Positions 8,943 through 18,027 of a DNA stretch of 64,000 nt are shown here, piece by piece. Source of the DNA: an uncultured Bacteroides sp. (GTDB lineage: Bacteria; Bacteroidota; Bacteroidia; Bacteroidales; Bacteroidaceae); assembly GCA_900553185.1 (NCBI GenBank), contig USCT01000003.1:62001-126000 (forward strand), read 5' to 3'. The position numbers and the translations under genes are program-made. The notes beneath the pieces were generated by a model. That model worked only from the letters and a program-made list of their open reading frames with translations. It was not told the DNA's origin and did not search any database. Position 1 is the first letter of the stretch. Each line of letters opens with the position of its first letter.

Positions 8943-9842
8943 ATGAAACAAATCTTATCCCTTTGCCTGCTGATAAGCTGTCTGCTGACCGTTCCCTTGC
9001 AGGCGAAGGAATATCAGGTAAAAGATATTCCACTGGTTCATTTACAGGACGCCAGAAGATACGTCAGCAATCCAGACGGTATTTTGTCGCCCGAAGCGGT
9101 AGCAGTCATGGATACCACCCTCTTTGCCCTCGAAAGACAGACCGGCATCCAGACATTGGTGGTCGCTGTGGAACAAATTGAAGGAGGTGACTGTTTCGAC
9201 TTCGCTTTCCGATTAGGTCAGGAAAACGGTGTTGGCCAAAAAGGTCGTGACAACGGACTGGTAATTCTGCTGGTCACCAGCGAACGATGCATTCAGTTCG
9301 TTACCGGTTACGGACTGGAAGGAAATCTGCCCGATGCCATCTGCAAACGCATCCAGGAACGGTATATGAATCCATATTTCCGTGAAAACAACTGGAATGA
9401 AGGTATGGTAGCCGGTATAGAAGCCGTGCGCCGGCAACTGGACGGTTCCATGCAGAACGAAGAAAATACATCCAATGCAGAAACAATTGCCATCATTGTG
9501 ACGTTGGTTATTTGTCTTATCGTCATACCTTTCTCTGTATGGTTTTATTACTGGAAACAGACTCAGTGTCCCAAATGCCACAAATATACCTTGAAAACAT
9601 TGTCCACCCGTGTCGTATCTCGGATAGATGGCATCCGCACAGAAGAAATCGTGGATTGCTGTACCAACTGCGGACATACACGAAGACGTACACGAAAAGT
9701 ACACGAAAACGACCTCAACAATCGTGGAGGTGGAGGTATCTTTATGGGAGGCGGTGGCTTCGGCAGCAGAGGCGGTGGCTTCGGAGGAGGTAGTTTCGGC
9801 GGAGGCAGCTTCGGAGGCGGAGGAGCCGGAAGCAAATTCTGA
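8943..9842 (+). CDS. TPM-domain (YgcG-like) membrane protein
   Basis: The 299-residue product has a signal peptide (about 1-22), a TPM domain (about 38-165, with YVSNPDGILS at its start and the RDNGLVILL and GYGLEG strands), a membrane helix (about 180-203), a zinc-ribbon-like segment with two Cys pairs (CPKCHKYTL and CTNCGH) and a glycine-serine-phenylalanine-rich tail of about 40 residues. TPM proteins are linked to membrane protein quality control, and phosphatase activity has been reported for some members; the substrate here is unknown. It follows lemA in one operon. The low-complexity tail makes a long alanine-rich shadow frame on the other strand, which is not a gene. Confidence 0.88.
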   Translation: MKQILSLCLLISCLLTVPLQAKEYQVKDIPLVHLQDARRYVSNPDGILSPEAVAVMDTTLFALERQTGIQTLVVAVEQIEGGDCFDFAFRLGQENGVGQKGRDNGLVILLVTSERCIQFVTGYGLEGNLPDAICKRIQERYMNPYFRENNWNEGMVAGIEAVRRQLDGSMQNEENTSNAETIAIIVTLVICLIVIPFSVWFYYWKQTQCPKCHKYTLKTLSTRVVSRIDGIRTEEIVDCCTNCGHTRRRTRKVHENDLNNRGGGGIFMGGGGFGSRGGGFGGGSFGGGSFGGGGAGSKF

Positions 9843-9869
9843 CACATTCTACTTTATCATCTACCCAGC

Positions 9870-9958
9870 TTTCGCAAGTAGTCTCCTCATCAACCAACAG
9901 GTTATACAAAGGCCTAGTCAACAGCTCAACTTGTAGGCAACAAGTTGAGCTTGCGAAA
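9870..9958. promoter_or_regulatory. nested inverted repeats before aroC
   Basis: A perfect 11-bp hairpin (GCTCAACTTGT at 9924-9934 with 9940-9950, 5-nt loop) sits 52 bp before the aroC start. An outer pair, TTTCGCAAG (9870-9878) and CTTGCGAAA (9950-9958), encloses it. No T run follows, so it is not a typical terminator. No good -7 element was found here. The role is unknown; a leader structure of aroC is one possibility. Confidence 0.45.
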
Positions 9959-10001
9959 CTTGGGACACTTATTGTTTAATATCAAAACAGCAACAGACTT
10001 T

Positions 10002-11081
10002 ATGTACAACAATACATTCGGAAACATTTTCCGTCTGACCAGCTTCGGTGAATCGCACGGGAAAGCCATTGGCGGTGTCATTGACGGATTCCCGGCCGGT
10101 ATCACGATTGACGAGGACTTTATCCAACAGGAATTAAACCGACGCCGTCCGGGACAGTCGTCCATCACTACATCCCGCAAGGAAGCCGATGCTGTAGAAT
10201 TTCTTTCCGGTATCTACGAAGGTGTTTCCACCGGTTGTCCCATCGGTTTTGTGGTATGGAATACCAATCAGCATTCGTCCGATTACGACAACATGAAGGA
10301 TATCTACCGCCCTTCACACGCCGATTACACCTATACGCAGAAATACGGACTCCGCGACCATCGGGGAGGAGGACGTTCCTCTGCCCGTGAAACCATTGCG
10401 CGGGTAGTAGGAGGTGCTTTGGCCAAACTGGCTCTAAAACAACTGGGTATCAGTGTAACCGCTTTTACCTCACAGGTTGGTATCTATCAACTGGACAAAG
10501 ACTATACCCAATACGATTTGGACAACATCGAAAAGAATCCGGTCCGTTGCCCGGATATGGAGCTGGCAAAAACAATGGAAGAGTACATCTTCAACATCAA
10601 GGGAGAAGGCGATACCATCGGTGGTGTCATCTCTTGTGTCATCAAAGGCTGTCCTGTCGGACTGGGGCAACCGGTATTCGGGAAACTGCATGCTGCCCTG
10701 GGTAATGCCATGCTGAGCATCAATGCCGTGAAAGGATTCGAATACGGACAAGGCTTTGGTAGCATGAATCTGAAAGGAAGCCAGCAGAATGATATTTTCT
10801 ACAACGACAACGGAACCATCCAGACCCGTACCAACCGTTCTGGTGGTATTCAGGGTGGAATCAGCAACGGCCAGGACATCTATTTCAATGTAGCCTTCAA
10901 GCCGGTAGCCACCATCCTGATGGAACAGCCTACCGTCGACATCCACGGGAACGATACGGTACTGAAAGCCAAAGGACGCCACGACCCTTGTGTACTGCCT
11001 CGTGCGGTGCCCATTGTAGAAGCCATGGCTGCCATGACGATACTCGACTATTACCTGCTGGACAAAGCCAGCCATCTATAA
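10002..11081 (+). CDS. aroC: chorismate synthase
   Basis: AroC makes chorismate from 5-enolpyruvylshikimate-3-phosphate with reduced FMN, the last step of the shikimate pathway. The 359-residue length from the ATG at 10002 is normal for the family; the earlier in-frame start would add an unusual tail. The N-terminal signature GESHGKAIGGVIDGFPAG, the RRRPGQ motif with the phosphate-binding arginines, RDHRGGGRSSARET and the C-terminal GRHDPCVLPRAVPIVEAM are all intact. A dipeptidase gene follows 27 bp later on the same strand. The product feeds the trp genes at 38-45 kb. Confidence 0.97.
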   Translation: MYNNTFGNIFRLTSFGESHGKAIGGVIDGFPAGITIDEDFIQQELNRRRPGQSSITTSRKEADAVEFLSGIYEGVSTGCPIGFVVWNTNQHSSDYDNMKDIYRPSHADYTYTQKYGLRDHRGGGRSSARETIARVVGGALAKLALKQLGISVTAFTSQVGIYQLDKDYTQYDLDNIEKNPVRCPDMELAKTMEEYIFNIKGEGDTIGGVISCVIKGCPVGLGQPVFGKLHAALGNAMLSINAVKGFEYGQGFGSMNLKGSQQNDIFYNDNGTIQTRTNRSGGIQGGISNGQDIYFNVAFKPVATILMEQPTVDIHGNDTVLKAKGRHDPCVLPRAVPIVEAMAAMTILDYYLLDKASHL

Positions 11082-11108
11082 AAACCTTAACTCTTCAAAC
11101 CCAAGATT

Positions 11109-12467
11109 ATGGAAATCAGACAATACATTCAGGAGAACGAAAACCGGTTTCTGGAAGAACTGTTCAGCCTCATCCGGATTCCCAGTATTAGTGCCCTTCC
11201 ACAACACAAGGAAGACATGCTGGCCTGTGCCGAACGCTGGCGTCAACTGTTATTGGAGGCTGGAGCCGATGAAGCCTATATCATGCCCTCCCAAGGAAAT
11301 CCTTTAGTCTATGCCGAAAAGCAGGTCAACCCGCAAGCACCTACCGTATTGGTATACGCCCACTACGATGTCATGCCTGCCGAACCGTTGGAACTCTGGA
11401 AAAGCCAGCCGTTTGAACCTGAAATCCGTGACGGCCGCATATGGGCCCGCGGAGCCGATGATGACAAGGGTCAGGCAATGATTCAGGCCAAAGCTTTCGA
11501 ATATCTGGTACGTGAAGGTTTGCTGAAACACAACGTAAAATTCATATTCGAAGGAGAAGAGGAAATCGGTTCCCCCAGCTTGAATGCCTTCTTGAAAGAG
11601 CATAAGGAACTGCTGAAAGCTGATGTCATTCTGGTATCAGACACCAGCATGCTGGGTGCCGACCTGCCTTCCCTCACCACTGGTCTGCGCGGACTGGCGT
11701 ACTGGGAAATCGAAGTGACCGGCCCGAACCGCGACCTTCATTCCGGACATTTCGGTGGCGCCGTGGCCAACCCTATCAACACGTTATGCAGCCTGCTGGC
11801 TCAGGTTATCGATGCCGACGGACGTATTACCATCCCACATTTCTATGACGATGTAGAAGAAGTGCCCGCTGCCGAACGTGACATGATAGCCCACATCCCC
11901 TTCGACGAACAGCAATACATGGACGCTATCGGGGTAAAGGCCCTGAAAGGAGAAAAAGGCTACTCTACCCTGGAACGTAACAGTTGCCGTCCGTCGTTCG
12001 ATATCTGCGGTATCTGGGGCGGTTATACCGGAGAAGGTTCAAAGACCGTTCTTCCATCGAAAGCCTATGCTAAGGTTTCCTGCCGCTTGGTTCCTCACCA
12101 GCAACACGAAAAGATATCCCAACTGTTCATCGATTACATCCGTGCCATCGCTCCGGAATACGTGCAGGTGAAAGTCACACCAATGCACGGAGGAGAAGGC
12201 TATGTATGCCCCATCACTTTACCGGCCTATCAAGCAGCCGAAAAAGGTTTCGAGAAAGCCTTCGGCAAGAAACCATTGGCAGTACGCCGTGGAGGAAGCA
12301 TCCCCATCATCAGCGATTTCGAACAGATACTGGGTATCAAGACCGTGTTGATGGGATTCGGTCTGGAAAGCGATGCCATCCATTCACCAAACGAGAATTT
12401 CCGACTGGACATTTTCCGGAAAGGTATCGAAGCGGTTGTGGAATTCCACAAAGAATTCAGTAAATAA
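11109..12467 (+). CDS. M20 family dipeptidase
   Basis: This 452-residue cytoplasmic metallopeptidase belongs to the M20 family (dipeptidase / CNDP-like branch). The metal ligands and catalytic acids are recognisable: YAHYDVMP, GADDDKGQ, GEEEIGSPS and VSDTSM, with the dimerisation-domain His in DLHSGHFGG and the late metal His in DAIHSPNENF. Members cleave dipeptides or similar small amides. It is 27 bp downstream of aroC and ends before a strong terminator, so the two are probably co-transcribed although their functions are not obviously linked. Confidence 0.92.
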   Translation: MEIRQYIQENENRFLEELFSLIRIPSISALPQHKEDMLACAERWRQLLLEAGADEAYIMPSQGNPLVYAEKQVNPQAPTVLVYAHYDVMPAEPLELWKSQPFEPEIRDGRIWARGADDDKGQAMIQAKAFEYLVREGLLKHNVKFIFEGEEEIGSPSLNAFLKEHKELLKADVILVSDTSMLGADLPSLTTGLRGLAYWEIEVTGPNRDLHSGHFGGAVANPINTLCSLLAQVIDADGRITIPHFYDDVEEVPAAERDMIAHIPFDEQQYMDAIGVKALKGEKGYSTLERNSCRPSFDICGIWGGYTGEGSKTVLPSKAYAKVSCRLVPHQQHEKISQLFIDYIRAIAPEYVQVKVTPMHGGEGYVCPITLPAYQAAEKGFEKAFGKKPLAVRRGGSIPIISDFEQILGIKTVLMGFGLESDAIHSPNENFRLDIFRKGIEAVVEFHKEFSK

Positions 12468-12513
12468 GAAGCGTATAAACTTAAAATATCTCAAAAAGTC
12501 CTTCCCCTATCCG

Positions 12514-12556
12514 AAACGGATGTTTGTTCCAATAACGAACAGACATCCGTTTTTTG
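12514..12556 (+). terminator. intrinsic terminator after the M20 dipeptidase
   Basis: A 10-bp stem (AAACGGATGT, 12514-12523, with 12543-12552) is followed by a T run on the plus strand. Confidence 0.8.
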
Positions 12557-12618
12557 GTAAAATACACTCCCGCAATTGAGATTTCCACCGAGATGTTTTT
12601 TACATCCTTCAGACGAAA

Positions 12619-12672
12619 AACATATATTCTCCATTCGCAGGATATACGTTCCGCATCCCAAGAATATATGTT
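12619..12672. repeat. intergenic palindromic element
   Basis: AACATATATTCT (12619-12630) is a perfect inverted repeat of 12661-12672. Between the arms lies a third related unit, GATATACGTTCC. Read on the minus strand the units are variants of GGAACRTATATYC. A similar but larger hairpin is found at 30874-30929. It lies between convergent genes and may belong to a dispersed repeat family. Confidence 0.5.
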
Positions 12673-12728
12673 CCCGAAGCAAAAGACATAGTACACTTCT
12701 GCACACAGAAGAATCTGTAATAGCCTGC

Positions 12729-13529
12729 TTACTTATATCGGAGTTCCCAAAATGCCACAGCCGAAGCCGCTGCCACATTCAATGAATCAACACCGTGGTA
12801 CATCGGAATGCGGACCACATAATCCGCTTCCGCAATAACTTCATCGGGAAGTCCGTCACCTTCTGTTCCCATTATGAATGCCAAACGGGGAATCGTCTTT
12901 AATTCCGGATAATCAAGTGATACAGAACGGTCGGTCAAGGCTAAAGCCGCTGTACAGAATCCCATTTCCCGTAACGATACAATTGGATGAGACAACCAGG
13001 TCCATGGAACAAGAAATACCGACCCCATCGATACCCGCACGGCACGACGGTTCAACGGGTCACAGGAATCCGTCGAAAGTAAAACTGCATCCACTCCCAA
13101 AGCCGCCGCCGAACGGAAAATGGCTCCGACATTCGTTGTATCGGTCACCCCGTGGATTACCGCTACCCGATGAGCGTCCCGACAGATTTCTTCCGCACTG
13201 CAGGGAACCGGACGACGCATGGCACAAAGCACACCACGGGTCAGCGTATAACCGGTAAGACTTGCCAACAGTTCCCGACTACCTGTATAGACAGGAATAT
13301 TTCCCACACGAGCAATGATGTCGGCCGCATCGCCTTCGATATGTTTCCGTTCGCAAAGCAAAGCGAGAGGCTGATAACCTGCATTGAGTGCCACACGGAT
13401 AACTTTCGGACTCTCGGCAATAAAGATTCCTTTTTCGGCATTCATCCGATTACGCAACTGGGCATCTGTCAAGGTTCCGAACACTTCCACTCCGGGGTGT
13501 TCCAAAGATGTTATTTCGATGATGGGCAT
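12729..13529 (-). CDS. TrmH/SpoU-family RNA methyltransferase
   Basis: The 266-residue product has an N-terminal substrate-binding region and a C-terminal SpoU domain with the three knot motifs: NVGAIFRSAAA (motif 1), IMGTEGDGLPDE (motif 2) and IPMYHGVDSLNVAAASAV (motif 3). Such enzymes put a 2'-O-methyl group on tRNA or rRNA using S-adenosylmethionine; the exact target is not clear. A good minus-strand promoter lies upstream. The first 46 codons and the promoter are duplicated 4.5 kb to the right at 17.9-18.1 kb, where only that fragment remains. This copy is the intact one. Confidence 0.9.
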   Translation of the reverse strand: MPIIEITSLEHPGVEVFGTLTDAQLRNRMNAEKGIFIAESPKVIRVALNAGYQPLALLCERKHIEGDAADIIARVGNIPVYTGSRELLASLTGYTLTRGVLCAMRRPVPCSAEEICRDAHRVAVIHGVTDTTNVGAIFRSAAALGVDAVLLSTDSCDPLNRRAVRVSMGSVFLVPWTWLSHPIVSLREMGFCTAALALTDRSVSLDYPELKTIPRLAFIMGTEGDGLPDEVIAEADYVVRIPMYHGVDSLNVAAASAVAFWELRYK

Positions 13530-13548
13530 GAAAGTCTTCTTTTTCCGT

Positions 13549-13580
13549 CAAAGTTAAGAAAGAAAACGCGCCCAAACAAC
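13549..13580 (-). promoter_or_regulatory. promoter of the TrmH-family gene
   Basis: On the minus strand GTTG (13577-13580), a 20-bp spacer and TAACTTTG (13549-13556) fit the Bacteroides consensus. The same arrangement survives in the right-hand copy. Confidence 0.75.
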
Positions 13581-13626
13581 GTTTTTTTCCTACCTTCGCC
13601 AATAAACAAATAAAAATCTCATCATC

Positions 13627-13722
13627 ATGATTAAAATTTACAGAATGAAAACATATCTCAGTTACTGTATGTAAAATAACAGGTGAAAAAATGCTGACTA
13701 TTCATAAACTCTATCATAGGCA
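13627..13722 (+). pseudogene. relic of glutaredoxin-like gene and hydrolase start
   Basis: The bases from the ATG at 13627 align with the first 20 or so codons of the glutaredoxin-like gene at 18107, but the CxxC-encoding part has drifted and a stop follows after 15 codons. After about 13690 the match jumps to the region just before the hydrolase start. It cannot encode a working protein. A TACCTTCG -7-like box (13591-13598) upstream is conserved in both copies. Confidence 0.8.
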
Positions 13723-13763
13723 ATATTTTTATAAGATTATGCTCCATCCATAAACCCGATGTT

Positions 13764-14636
13764 ATGAAAACAACCATAGAAAAAGTAGAAAGAAAGCATG
13801 GTTCATCATTCTCTGTGATTGCGTACACCAATCCCTATTTTGCCGCTCCTCTGCACATCCATCCGGAATATGAACTGATTCTTATAGAAGAAGGAGGAGG
13901 CCTCAATTTTGTGGGCGATTCCATACGCAAAATGCAAGTCGGAGACTTTATGTTCATCGGCTCAAACCTGCCACATCTATGGTTAAGCAGCGATGAATAC
14001 TATGAAGCCGGTACGACATTGAAATCCCGCTCAATCTATACACAATTCAATGTCGATATTTTCCCGGAGAATATGTTCAATATTCCTGAACTGGCCCCCA
14101 TAGACACTCTCATAAAAGCTTCAAAAAAAGGAGTACTATTCCTCGGAGACAACATAGATCATTTCAAAAAAGAATTCAGAGAACTGGTTGACAGACAAGG
14201 ATTCGATAAATGGTATGGACTCTGTAAACTGCTCCATGGCCTATCGACCCAATGCAGATATGAATTATTGACCAGCGAGACTTTCACTCCAGACAATAGC
14301 TATACTGACAACTCCACAATCGCCAAAGTACATCTATACATCAACCGTCATTATCAGGAAGAATTGAATCTGGAAGATATAGCCAACTTTGTAGGGATGA
14401 ATCCCAGTGCTTTATGCCGATATTATAAAAGACATACGGGTAAAAAGATGTTCGAATATTTGTCTGGACTGCGCATATCCTATGCCATGAAACTACTGAT
14501 GAACAGAAATATCAACATCAGTCAGGTAGCCTACGACTGCGGTTACAACAGCCTTTCCCATTTCAACCGCCAGTTTAAGGAAATCACGGGCTATACTCCC
14601 ACAGAATACATCAAACACATTTTACATCTGTACTGA
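13764..14636 (+). CDS. AraC-family transcriptional regulator
   Basis: The 290-residue protein has a cupin-type N-terminal domain (about 15-100; His pair in LHIHPEYELILIEEG and the GDFMFIGSNLPHLW strand) and a C-terminal AraC double helix-turn-helix (about 190-287; LEDIANFVGMNPSALCRYYK and ISQVAYDCGYNSLSHFNRQF). Regulators of this shape usually sense a sugar through the cupin. The gene converges on the GH2 glycosidase 61 bp away and is the obvious candidate to control it. Both lie between the two copies of the trmH-grx junction, so they appear to have arrived together. Upstream DNA still carries the relic glutaredoxin promoter region. Confidence 0.93.
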   Translation: MKTTIEKVERKHGSSFSVIAYTNPYFAAPLHIHPEYELILIEEGGGLNFVGDSIRKMQVGDFMFIGSNLPHLWLSSDEYYEAGTTLKSRSIYTQFNVDIFPENMFNIPELAPIDTLIKASKKGVLFLGDNIDHFKKEFRELVDRQGFDKWYGLCKLLHGLSTQCRYELLTSETFTPDNSYTDNSTIAKVHLYINRHYQEELNLEDIANFVGMNPSALCRYYKRHTGKKMFEYLSGLRISYAMKLLMNRNINISQVAYDCGYNSLSHFNRQFKEITGYTPTEYIKHILHLY

Positions 14637-14638
14637 AC

Positions 14639-14686
14639 AAGGATTTCCGGCAGCCTCGTAAAAACGACGGTCAACCGGAAATCCTT
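14639..14686. terminator. hairpin between convergent AraC and GH2 genes
   Basis: A perfect 12-bp stem (AAGGATTTCCGG, 14639-14650, with 14675-14686) separates two converging genes and probably terminates both. A T run is weak on either side. Confidence 0.6.
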
Positions 14687-14697
14687 ATCCCTACAGA

Positions 14698-17658
14698 CTA
14701 CAGCCGGATTCTTACAGTTCCATAGACAGGAACTACGTCCAATGCCTTGCAGTAATCTCCCCACGCTATTTCAGGATAATCCCAACGGTTATCCATATAC
14801 AAGACCAACTCTTCGGCCGGAGTCTTATTCAACCGACATCCTAAACCGGCTCTGGAAGAAACTATCTGCAGACAGATATCCTTATCTTTCTGACTCAACG
14901 TATACGTATAAATGTTTTCTTTCATCCCTTTCGCCTGATTGGTCAACGGACGCTTACAGACAGCTCCTGCATCCGCAAAATAATAATAGTTATGAGTATC
15001 CATGTTCCAAGGTTGATCAGGATTGGCTCCATATGCTACCTTTACAGAATTATAAAGCGGGGCTGTTCCTGAATTTCCCGCAAAACTTCCCTTCGGATAA
15101 TAACTCCAGTAACCTTTACGATTCCAGGAAACTTCCTCATACAAATCCGGTAAGTAAAGCTTCAGTCCGGCTTCACGTAACCAGCCGTTCGGTTCATTCT
15201 TTGTCCGATAATCCATACTTACCGTTCCATCTGCTTCTATCAGGAAATTTATCAGAACTGAGATTCCGGCATAATGTCCTTCCAGTATAACACGGACATG
15301 ATTTCCTTCCTGCTGGTAGCTGAATGAATCTTTCTGCCAGTCTTTATCGGCTACCGTATAGCTACGGGCCTTCTCGCGCACTTCCGGACCTGTCTTATGG
15401 TTTACATTCAAGTCCAGATTCAAGAAAGGACCCTTTTCTATTACAACCTGCCCTTTTGAAAGAGCATTTTCAATCAGTCCCGTCTGTTTATTGAACGGAA
15501 TTTCAAAATCGCTTCCTCGGAAAACGACAAAATCATCTGTTTCCTTCACTTGAACGGCAGATTCCTTTCCAATTTGCCGACTACATTCTATAACAGGCAT
15601 CTGCCCTATCTGAATCTGCTCGGCATCAATCAACTCCCCTTTTGCATCAAAGAATTCAATCAGAAAACTATCACCTTCTTTCCAAGCGAAAGCCGGAACA
15701 GTCAACAGACCTTTCTCATGAGGATGCAAATCAGGCAACATTACCTGTTTCATTTCTCCCTCATAGGTAACGGTTGCAGTCAGTTCATTCAGATTCGTAT
15801 GGTCAAAACGATTGTATACAGCCAGAGAAACTGATGCCCCATCAATGAAATCATCAACTTGAGTCTGAAGCACCTTCACCGGAGAATACGCTTTTTTGGT
15901 TCCCCAGAACTCCGGCTTCTCCCGACGCCATACATCCACGATTCCCCATTCGCCATACCCCACACAGTTTCCCTGAAAATCGGCAGGCTTGGCCGTACGG
16001 GCAAATTCAATCCAATATGCCGTTCCTCTCTTAGGTTCCGGAAGCATGAAAGTCTCGTCGACATACCCCCAGATAGCGCCACCCAGTCCACCTGGCGCGT
16101 CAAACAGCTTACTCCACATCTTGTCCAACGAAATTCCCCAAAACTCGCGGATATTCGGGTCATTCTGCAAAGTAGTATACGTATAACAGGGTACGTGTGC
16201 CCACTCATCGAACAGTGCCGGTATACCTCCACCTTGGAAACCAACCGTCGAAGCATTGTATTGAGTCATTGTGCCGTCACATCCGGGATAATGCATACTC
16301 AGTATATCGTAAACCTTTTTATCCTCCTTCACGATTCCCGGATAACTGAATATCACCGGACGGGTAGTATCTTCCTGTTTCAGCCAATCGTAGGAAAGCT
16401 GGAAATTCTTACCATACACCGATTCATTGCCTATAGACCAGAACAATACCGAAGTATGGGAACGGGCCGTATTCACCATTTCCTCCAACTGGTTCAAATA
16501 ATTGTCAGTAAAGAGCGGGTCATCCTGACTTCTGGCAGGCGCATAGTTCTTCTGCCGGTGCGTGTCTACAAAACAAACGGCCGTTTCACACTCCACATAG
16601 ATACCCGTACGGTCACAGTATTTCAGGAAACGTTCTGTAGGAGGATAATGGGAAGTACGTACAAAATTCATGTTGGCACGTTTGAACAGCAACGCATCCA
16701 AACTATCGGTTTCGGCTGTAGATACCCTGCCTAACGTAGGATGAATATCATGACGGCAAGCCCCACGAAGTTTCACCTGCTTACCGTTTACCAGCATCCT
16801 GTCACCTTTTATCTCAATCTTCCGGAAACCGATTTCACGCTCAAAGGAATAACTCTCTCCATCAGCCTCTACCGATACCTGAAGCTTATAGAGATGAGGG
16901 TGTTCAGCATCCCACAACAGCGGACGCTTTACCGGAAAACGATGGTCATTCTCTCCGGCCGATACTGTAACCTCCGCATTCGGCAAAGAAACTGCATTTC
17001 CATCCGCATCTTTCAGAGAGAAAGATACTCTTGCTGTCTTAGGAAGAACATAATGAATATGCAATACTGCATCTTTATAAGCTTCATCCAGTAAAGTCTC
17101 TACAAAGAAATTCTGCAGATGAGAATCCGGAAGCGTATAAAGTGTCACATCACGCAAAATTCCCCCTATCGGATGATGGGCATACCCCGAGGCATAAGAA
17201 ATATCATTGATTTTATCGGTCACCTCCAGACGGATTTCGTTCTTCTTGCCGGGAGTAAGATATTCCGTCACATCATTCTCCCAACGTGTAAATCCGCCTG
17301 AATGTTCCGTGACGTATTTCCCGTTTACCCACAAACGGGCATAAGAATATACCCCGTCAAAACGGAGAATCATACGTTTTCCACTAAAATCAGAAGGTAC
17401 CCGGAATTTTTTTCTATACAATACCGGTTTATCGTGTTCGATACCAAACCCCTGCATGGCCAGTTCTCCGGGAACCGTCACTTTCTCCCAACGCTCATCC
17501 TTTGAGAATTGCAGTTCCCATTCCCCATTCAACAGCAATACCTCTTCTTCCACTCCCGCAACCGCATCAGGTAATGTGCGTTCTATCGAGACAGCTGCAA
17601 CTTCTTCCAGTCCGCAACAACATAAAGCACCTAAGGCTATCCAATTGAGTAATTTCAT
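14698..17658 (-). CDS. secreted GH2 glycosidase, beta-galactosidase type
   Basis: This 986-residue enzyme starts with a signal peptide (MKLLNWIALG to EEVAA; the triple Cys could instead be a lipobox) and belongs to glycoside hydrolase family 2. In order: jelly-roll sugar-binding domain (about 45-180), Ig-like domain (about 185-285), TIM barrel (about 290-600) and a C-terminal extension. CRHDIHPTLGR and VRTSHYPPTERFL are family landmarks. The acid/base is Glu412 in SIGNES and the nucleophile Glu485 in LFDEWAH. Beta-galactosidase is most likely, but glucuronidase or mannosidase activity cannot be excluded. It probably cleaves oligosaccharides in the periplasm. A TAAATTTG box on the minus strand (17763-17770) may be its promoter; a relic trmH promoter further upstream also points at it. 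Confidence 0.93.
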   Translation of the reverse strand: MKLLNWIALGALCCCGLEEVAAVSIERTLPDAVAGVEEEVLLLNGEWELQFSKDERWEKVTVPGELAMQGFGIEHDKPVLYRKKFRVPSDFSGKRMILRFDGVYSYARLWVNGKYVTEHSGGFTRWENDVTEYLTPGKKNEIRLEVTDKINDISYASGYAHHPIGGILRDVTLYTLPDSHLQNFFVETLLDEAYKDAVLHIHYVLPKTARVSFSLKDADGNAVSLPNAEVTVSAGENDHRFPVKRPLLWDAEHPHLYKLQVSVEADGESYSFEREIGFRKIEIKGDRMLVNGKQVKLRGACRHDIHPTLGRVSTAETDSLDALLFKRANMNFVRTSHYPPTERFLKYCDRTGIYVECETAVCFVDTHRQKNYAPARSQDDPLFTDNYLNQLEEMVNTARSHTSVLFWSIGNESVYGKNFQLSYDWLKQEDTTRPVIFSYPGIVKEDKKVYDILSMHYPGCDGTMTQYNASTVGFQGGGIPALFDEWAHVPCYTYTTLQNDPNIREFWGISLDKMWSKLFDAPGGLGGAIWGYVDETFMLPEPKRGTAYWIEFARTAKPADFQGNCVGYGEWGIVDVWRREKPEFWGTKKAYSPVKVLQTQVDDFIDGASVSLAVYNRFDHTNLNELTATVTYEGEMKQVMLPDLHPHEKGLLTVPAFAWKEGDSFLIEFFDAKGELIDAEQIQIGQMPVIECSRQIGKESAVQVKETDDFVVFRGSDFEIPFNKQTGLIENALSKGQVVIEKGPFLNLDLNVNHKTGPEVREKARSYTVADKDWQKDSFSYQQEGNHVRVILEGHYAGISVLINFLIEADGTVSMDYRTKNEPNGWLREAGLKLYLPDLYEEVSWNRKGYWSYYPKGSFAGNSGTAPLYNSVKVAYGANPDQPWNMDTHNYYYFADAGAVCKRPLTNQAKGMKENIYTYTLSQKDKDICLQIVSSRAGLGCRLNKTPAEELVLYMDNRWDYPEIAWGDYCKALDVVPVYGTVRIRL

Positions 17659-17837
17659 GATAAAGATTATATAAGGTTAATAATTATTCATCTATCCTGC
17701 AACAATGTATCGAACAACTGAAACAACCGATGCAGTTTCCAGCATTTGTTACATTCACATCACAAATTTAGAAGAATTCGCTCAGCTTCCTATTCATTCT
17801 ATTTGCAGTTACTTACACTATATTTGCCCATACCTTC

Positions 17838-18008
17838 CTATGTTCCATAGATAACCGACATTCGGTGTGCCACACAAGTAACCTTCGAACTCTCGACAAT
17901 AAATATTCCTTTTTCAGCATTCATCCGGTTATACAGCTGGGCATCTGTCAAGGTTCCGAACATCTCGACTCCGGAATGTTCCAGGGAAGTTATTTCAATT
18001 ACAGGCAT
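17838..18008 (-). pseudogene. 5' fragment of a second TrmH-family gene
   Basis: Starting at the ATG at 18008, about 46 codons match the start of the intact TrmH-family protein with only a handful of changes (MPVIEITSLEH against MPIIEITSLEH). The match then ends in unrelated sequence and a stop at 17838. The S-adenosylmethionine-binding knot is missing, so it is not functional. It lies directly left of the glutaredoxin-like gene, as expected for the original divergent pair. Confidence 0.88.
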
Positions 18009-18027
18009 GGAAATCTTCTTTTTTCGC

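Larger units (their letters stand above)
13386..13722 (+). repeat. left copy of duplicated trmH-grx-hydrolase junction
   Basis: This segment matches 17865-18462 in direct orientation at roughly four bases in five by eye, with one large gap. It holds the 5' end of the intact TrmH-family gene, the whole divergent promoter region, the first 64 bp of a glutaredoxin-like gene, then a deletion of about 260 bp, then the bases around the start of the alpha/beta hydrolase (ATTCATAAACTCTATCATA against ATTCATGAACTCTATCGTA in the right copy). Confidence 0.85.

Noticed and set aside
9735..9838. Tandem-like GGAGGCGG DNA repeats
   Set aside because: They encode the low-complexity Gly/Ser/Phe tail and vary codon by codon, so they are a protein feature and not a DNA repeat element.
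9213..9845. Long alanine/serine-rich open frame on the minus strand opposite the TPM-domain gene
   Set aside because: It is a shadow of the glycine-rich tail of the TPM protein and has no coding character of its own.
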